Positions 6,734-7,289 of a stretch of 7,289 nt of DNA are shown piece by piece. This DNA is from Rikenellaceae bacterium (GTDB taxonomy: Bacteria > Bacteroidota > Bacteroidia > Bacteroidales > UBA932). A model generated the notes under the pieces. The model saw nothing but the letters and a program-made list of their open reading frames with translations, was not told where the DNA came from and made no database searches. The DNA lies in assembly GCA_900769385.1 (NCBI GenBank), contig CAAGGO010000101.1, positions 1 to 7,289 of the forward strand, written 5' to 3'. The first letter of the stretch is position 1. Each line of letters starts with the position of its first letter. Both the position numbers and the translations under genes were made by a program.

Positions 6734-7111
6734 TTATTCAAAAAGATATCCCAACTCTTCGTCGCCCTCTTTCTCAAACTCTGCATCTTCATCAGTCAGT
6801 TCCTCTGCAGGGAACTCAAGAACAAAGTCCTCATCGGGAAGAAGGTAATCCTCATTTATATTCTCCTCATCTATACCGTAAATCTCCTTAATCTTGTTTA
6901 TAAGGGTCATAAGGTATGTGTAGTATGGGGTCTCAGGGTATTGCTCTGCCAGAGAAAGCTCAATTTCAAGCAATTGTGCCTCCACCTGCTCAAAATCATA
7001 CTCATCGTCTGAAAGTTTGTCAAGCAAAGCTGCATCAAATGCACCATCCTTGTCAGTCACAAGTGCCAAAGTGTCCTTAAGGAATTTTTCAATCTTTTTA
7101 ATGTTGCTCAT
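6734..7111 (-). CDS. Strongly acidic small protein of unknown function
   Basis: I do not recognise this 125-residue protein. About 38 residues are Asp or Glu and only 9 are Lys, with no Arg or Cys, so the net charge is near -29. Residues 1-76 look helical, with an amphipathic stretch YDFEQVEAQLLEIELSLAEQ (38-57) and an aromatic PYYTYLMTLINKIKEIYG segment (62-79). Residues 81-125 are the acidic tail, about 21 of 45 acidic, ending in Phe-Glu. It has no signal peptide or membrane segment, so it should be cytosolic. It is a real gene on these grounds: ATG start, good length, and a stop only 12 bases before the transporter start on the same strand, which implies cotranscription. The helical part followed by an acidic, probably disordered tail suggests a protein-binding or regulatory role, but this is a guess. 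It could equally be unrelated to transport. Confidence 0.8.
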   Translation of the reverse strand: MSNIKKIEKFLKDTLALVTDKDGAFDAALLDKLSDDEYDFEQVEAQLLEIELSLAEQYPETPYYTYLMTLINKIKEIYGIDEENINEDYLLPDEDFVLEFPAEELTDEDAEFEKEGDEELGYLFE

Positions 7112-7150
7112 AGTATATAATTTTAGTGTTTCCGTTTATGCTTGTGAATT

Positions 7151-7158
7151 TAAAAATA
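7151..7158 (-). promoter_or_regulatory. Weak -7-like box upstream of the acidic gene
   Basis: Read leftward, TATTTTTA (7158-7151) resembles TAnnTTTG with the last base changed, about 40 bases before the ATG at 7111. A TTTG lies further upstream on this strand, but at 24 rather than 19 bases. It is the best candidate I see for the leftward two-gene unit, but in such AT-rich DNA a chance match is quite possible. Confidence 0.25.
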
Positions 7159-7186
7159 GTTTCCCTTATACGCAAGAATTTCCAAA

Positions 7187-7200
7187 TATTGTACACAATA
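7187..7200. promoter_or_regulatory. Inverted repeat, possible operator
   Basis: TATTGT (7187-7192) and ACAATA (7195-7200) form a perfect 6-base inverted repeat around a 2-base centre. It is in the noncoding region 76 bases upstream of the acidic gene and just upstream of a possible rightward -7 box at 7215. Its length and symmetry suit a dimeric regulator, but the DNA is AT-rich and no regulator gene is in the window. Confidence 0.3.
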
Positions 7201-7214
7201 ACAAAAAAAATGTG

Positions 7215-7222
7215 TAACTTTC
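7215..7222 (+). promoter_or_regulatory. Possible rightward -7 element for a gene beyond the window
   Basis: TAACTTTC at 7215-7222 differs from the Bacteroidetes -7 consensus TAnnTTTG only in the last base and resembles the TAACTTTG of the C1 peptidase promoter. The -33 position (7192-7195) reads TACA, a poor match, and falls in the inverted repeat. From 7223 to 7289 I see no open reading frame on either strand, only very AT-rich leader-like DNA, so any rightward gene starts after the window. Confidence 0.28.
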
Positions 7223-7289
7223 TTCCCGATAAAAAGAAAATGCTCTAAAATTTATAAATTATTAATTAAAAATATTTGTAAAATATAAA

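Noticed and set aside
6602..7217. Rightward ORFs opposite the transporter start and the acidic gene.
   Set aside because: They are shadows; their Ser/Phe-rich products reflect the complement of acidic codons, and the leftward pair has proper operon spacing.

Overview
The window looks like ordinary chromosome from a member of the Bacteroidota, most likely order Bacteroidales. The evidence is the promoter style: a perfect TTTG-N19-TAnnTTTG element lies at 4216-4246, and there is a weaker TATCTTTA at 100-107. Starts mostly lack Shine-Dalgarno sequences, base composition is moderately AT-rich, and the genes are familiar Bacteroidetes versions, such as an exported aminopeptidase-C-like C1 peptidase and a YycJ-type metallo-beta-lactamase protein. 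Species cannot be named from this. There are no RNA genes, mobile elements, CRISPR arrays or phage genes, and no gene-free stretch over 300 bases. The longest noncoding ends are 1-129 and 7112-7289.

Layout: a rightward cluster fills 130-3723. It holds an MtaD/SsnA-type amidohydrolase (probable methylthioadenosine / S-adenosylhomocysteine / adenosine deaminase), a trimeric-type purine nucleoside phosphorylase 2 bases downstream, a HAD phosphatase after a 35-base gap containing a terminator-like hairpin, and a YycJ/WalJ-like MBL hydrolase 5 bases after that. A leftward Blc-type lipocalin (3720-4187) meets this cluster tail to tail, with both stop codons inside one CTAG. Divergent from the lipocalin is an exported C1B cysteine peptidase (4265-5467) with a clear promoter. 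A strong, probably bidirectional terminator (about 5482-5532) separates it from a leftward two-gene unit: a very acidic 125-residue protein of unknown function (6734-7111), then an SLC1/DAACS-fold symporter (5555-6721) 12 bases downstream. The right end (7112-7289) is an AT-rich upstream region with a small inverted repeat and possible promoters.

How the genes work together: the first two genes make a coherent purine salvage step. The deaminase converts 6-aminopurine nucleosides to 6-oxopurine nucleosides, and the phosphorylase carries the Glu/Asn pair that marks 6-oxopurine specificity. The HAD enzyme could act on a sugar phosphate, but that is only inference. The transporter has lost the arginine that reads acidic side chains and has an altered NMDGT cation motif, so it is probably neither a glutamate nor a dicarboxylate carrier, and its ion coupling may differ. 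Its pairing with an acidic orphan protein is the least explained part of the window. I see no clearly new defence, mobile or toxin system.
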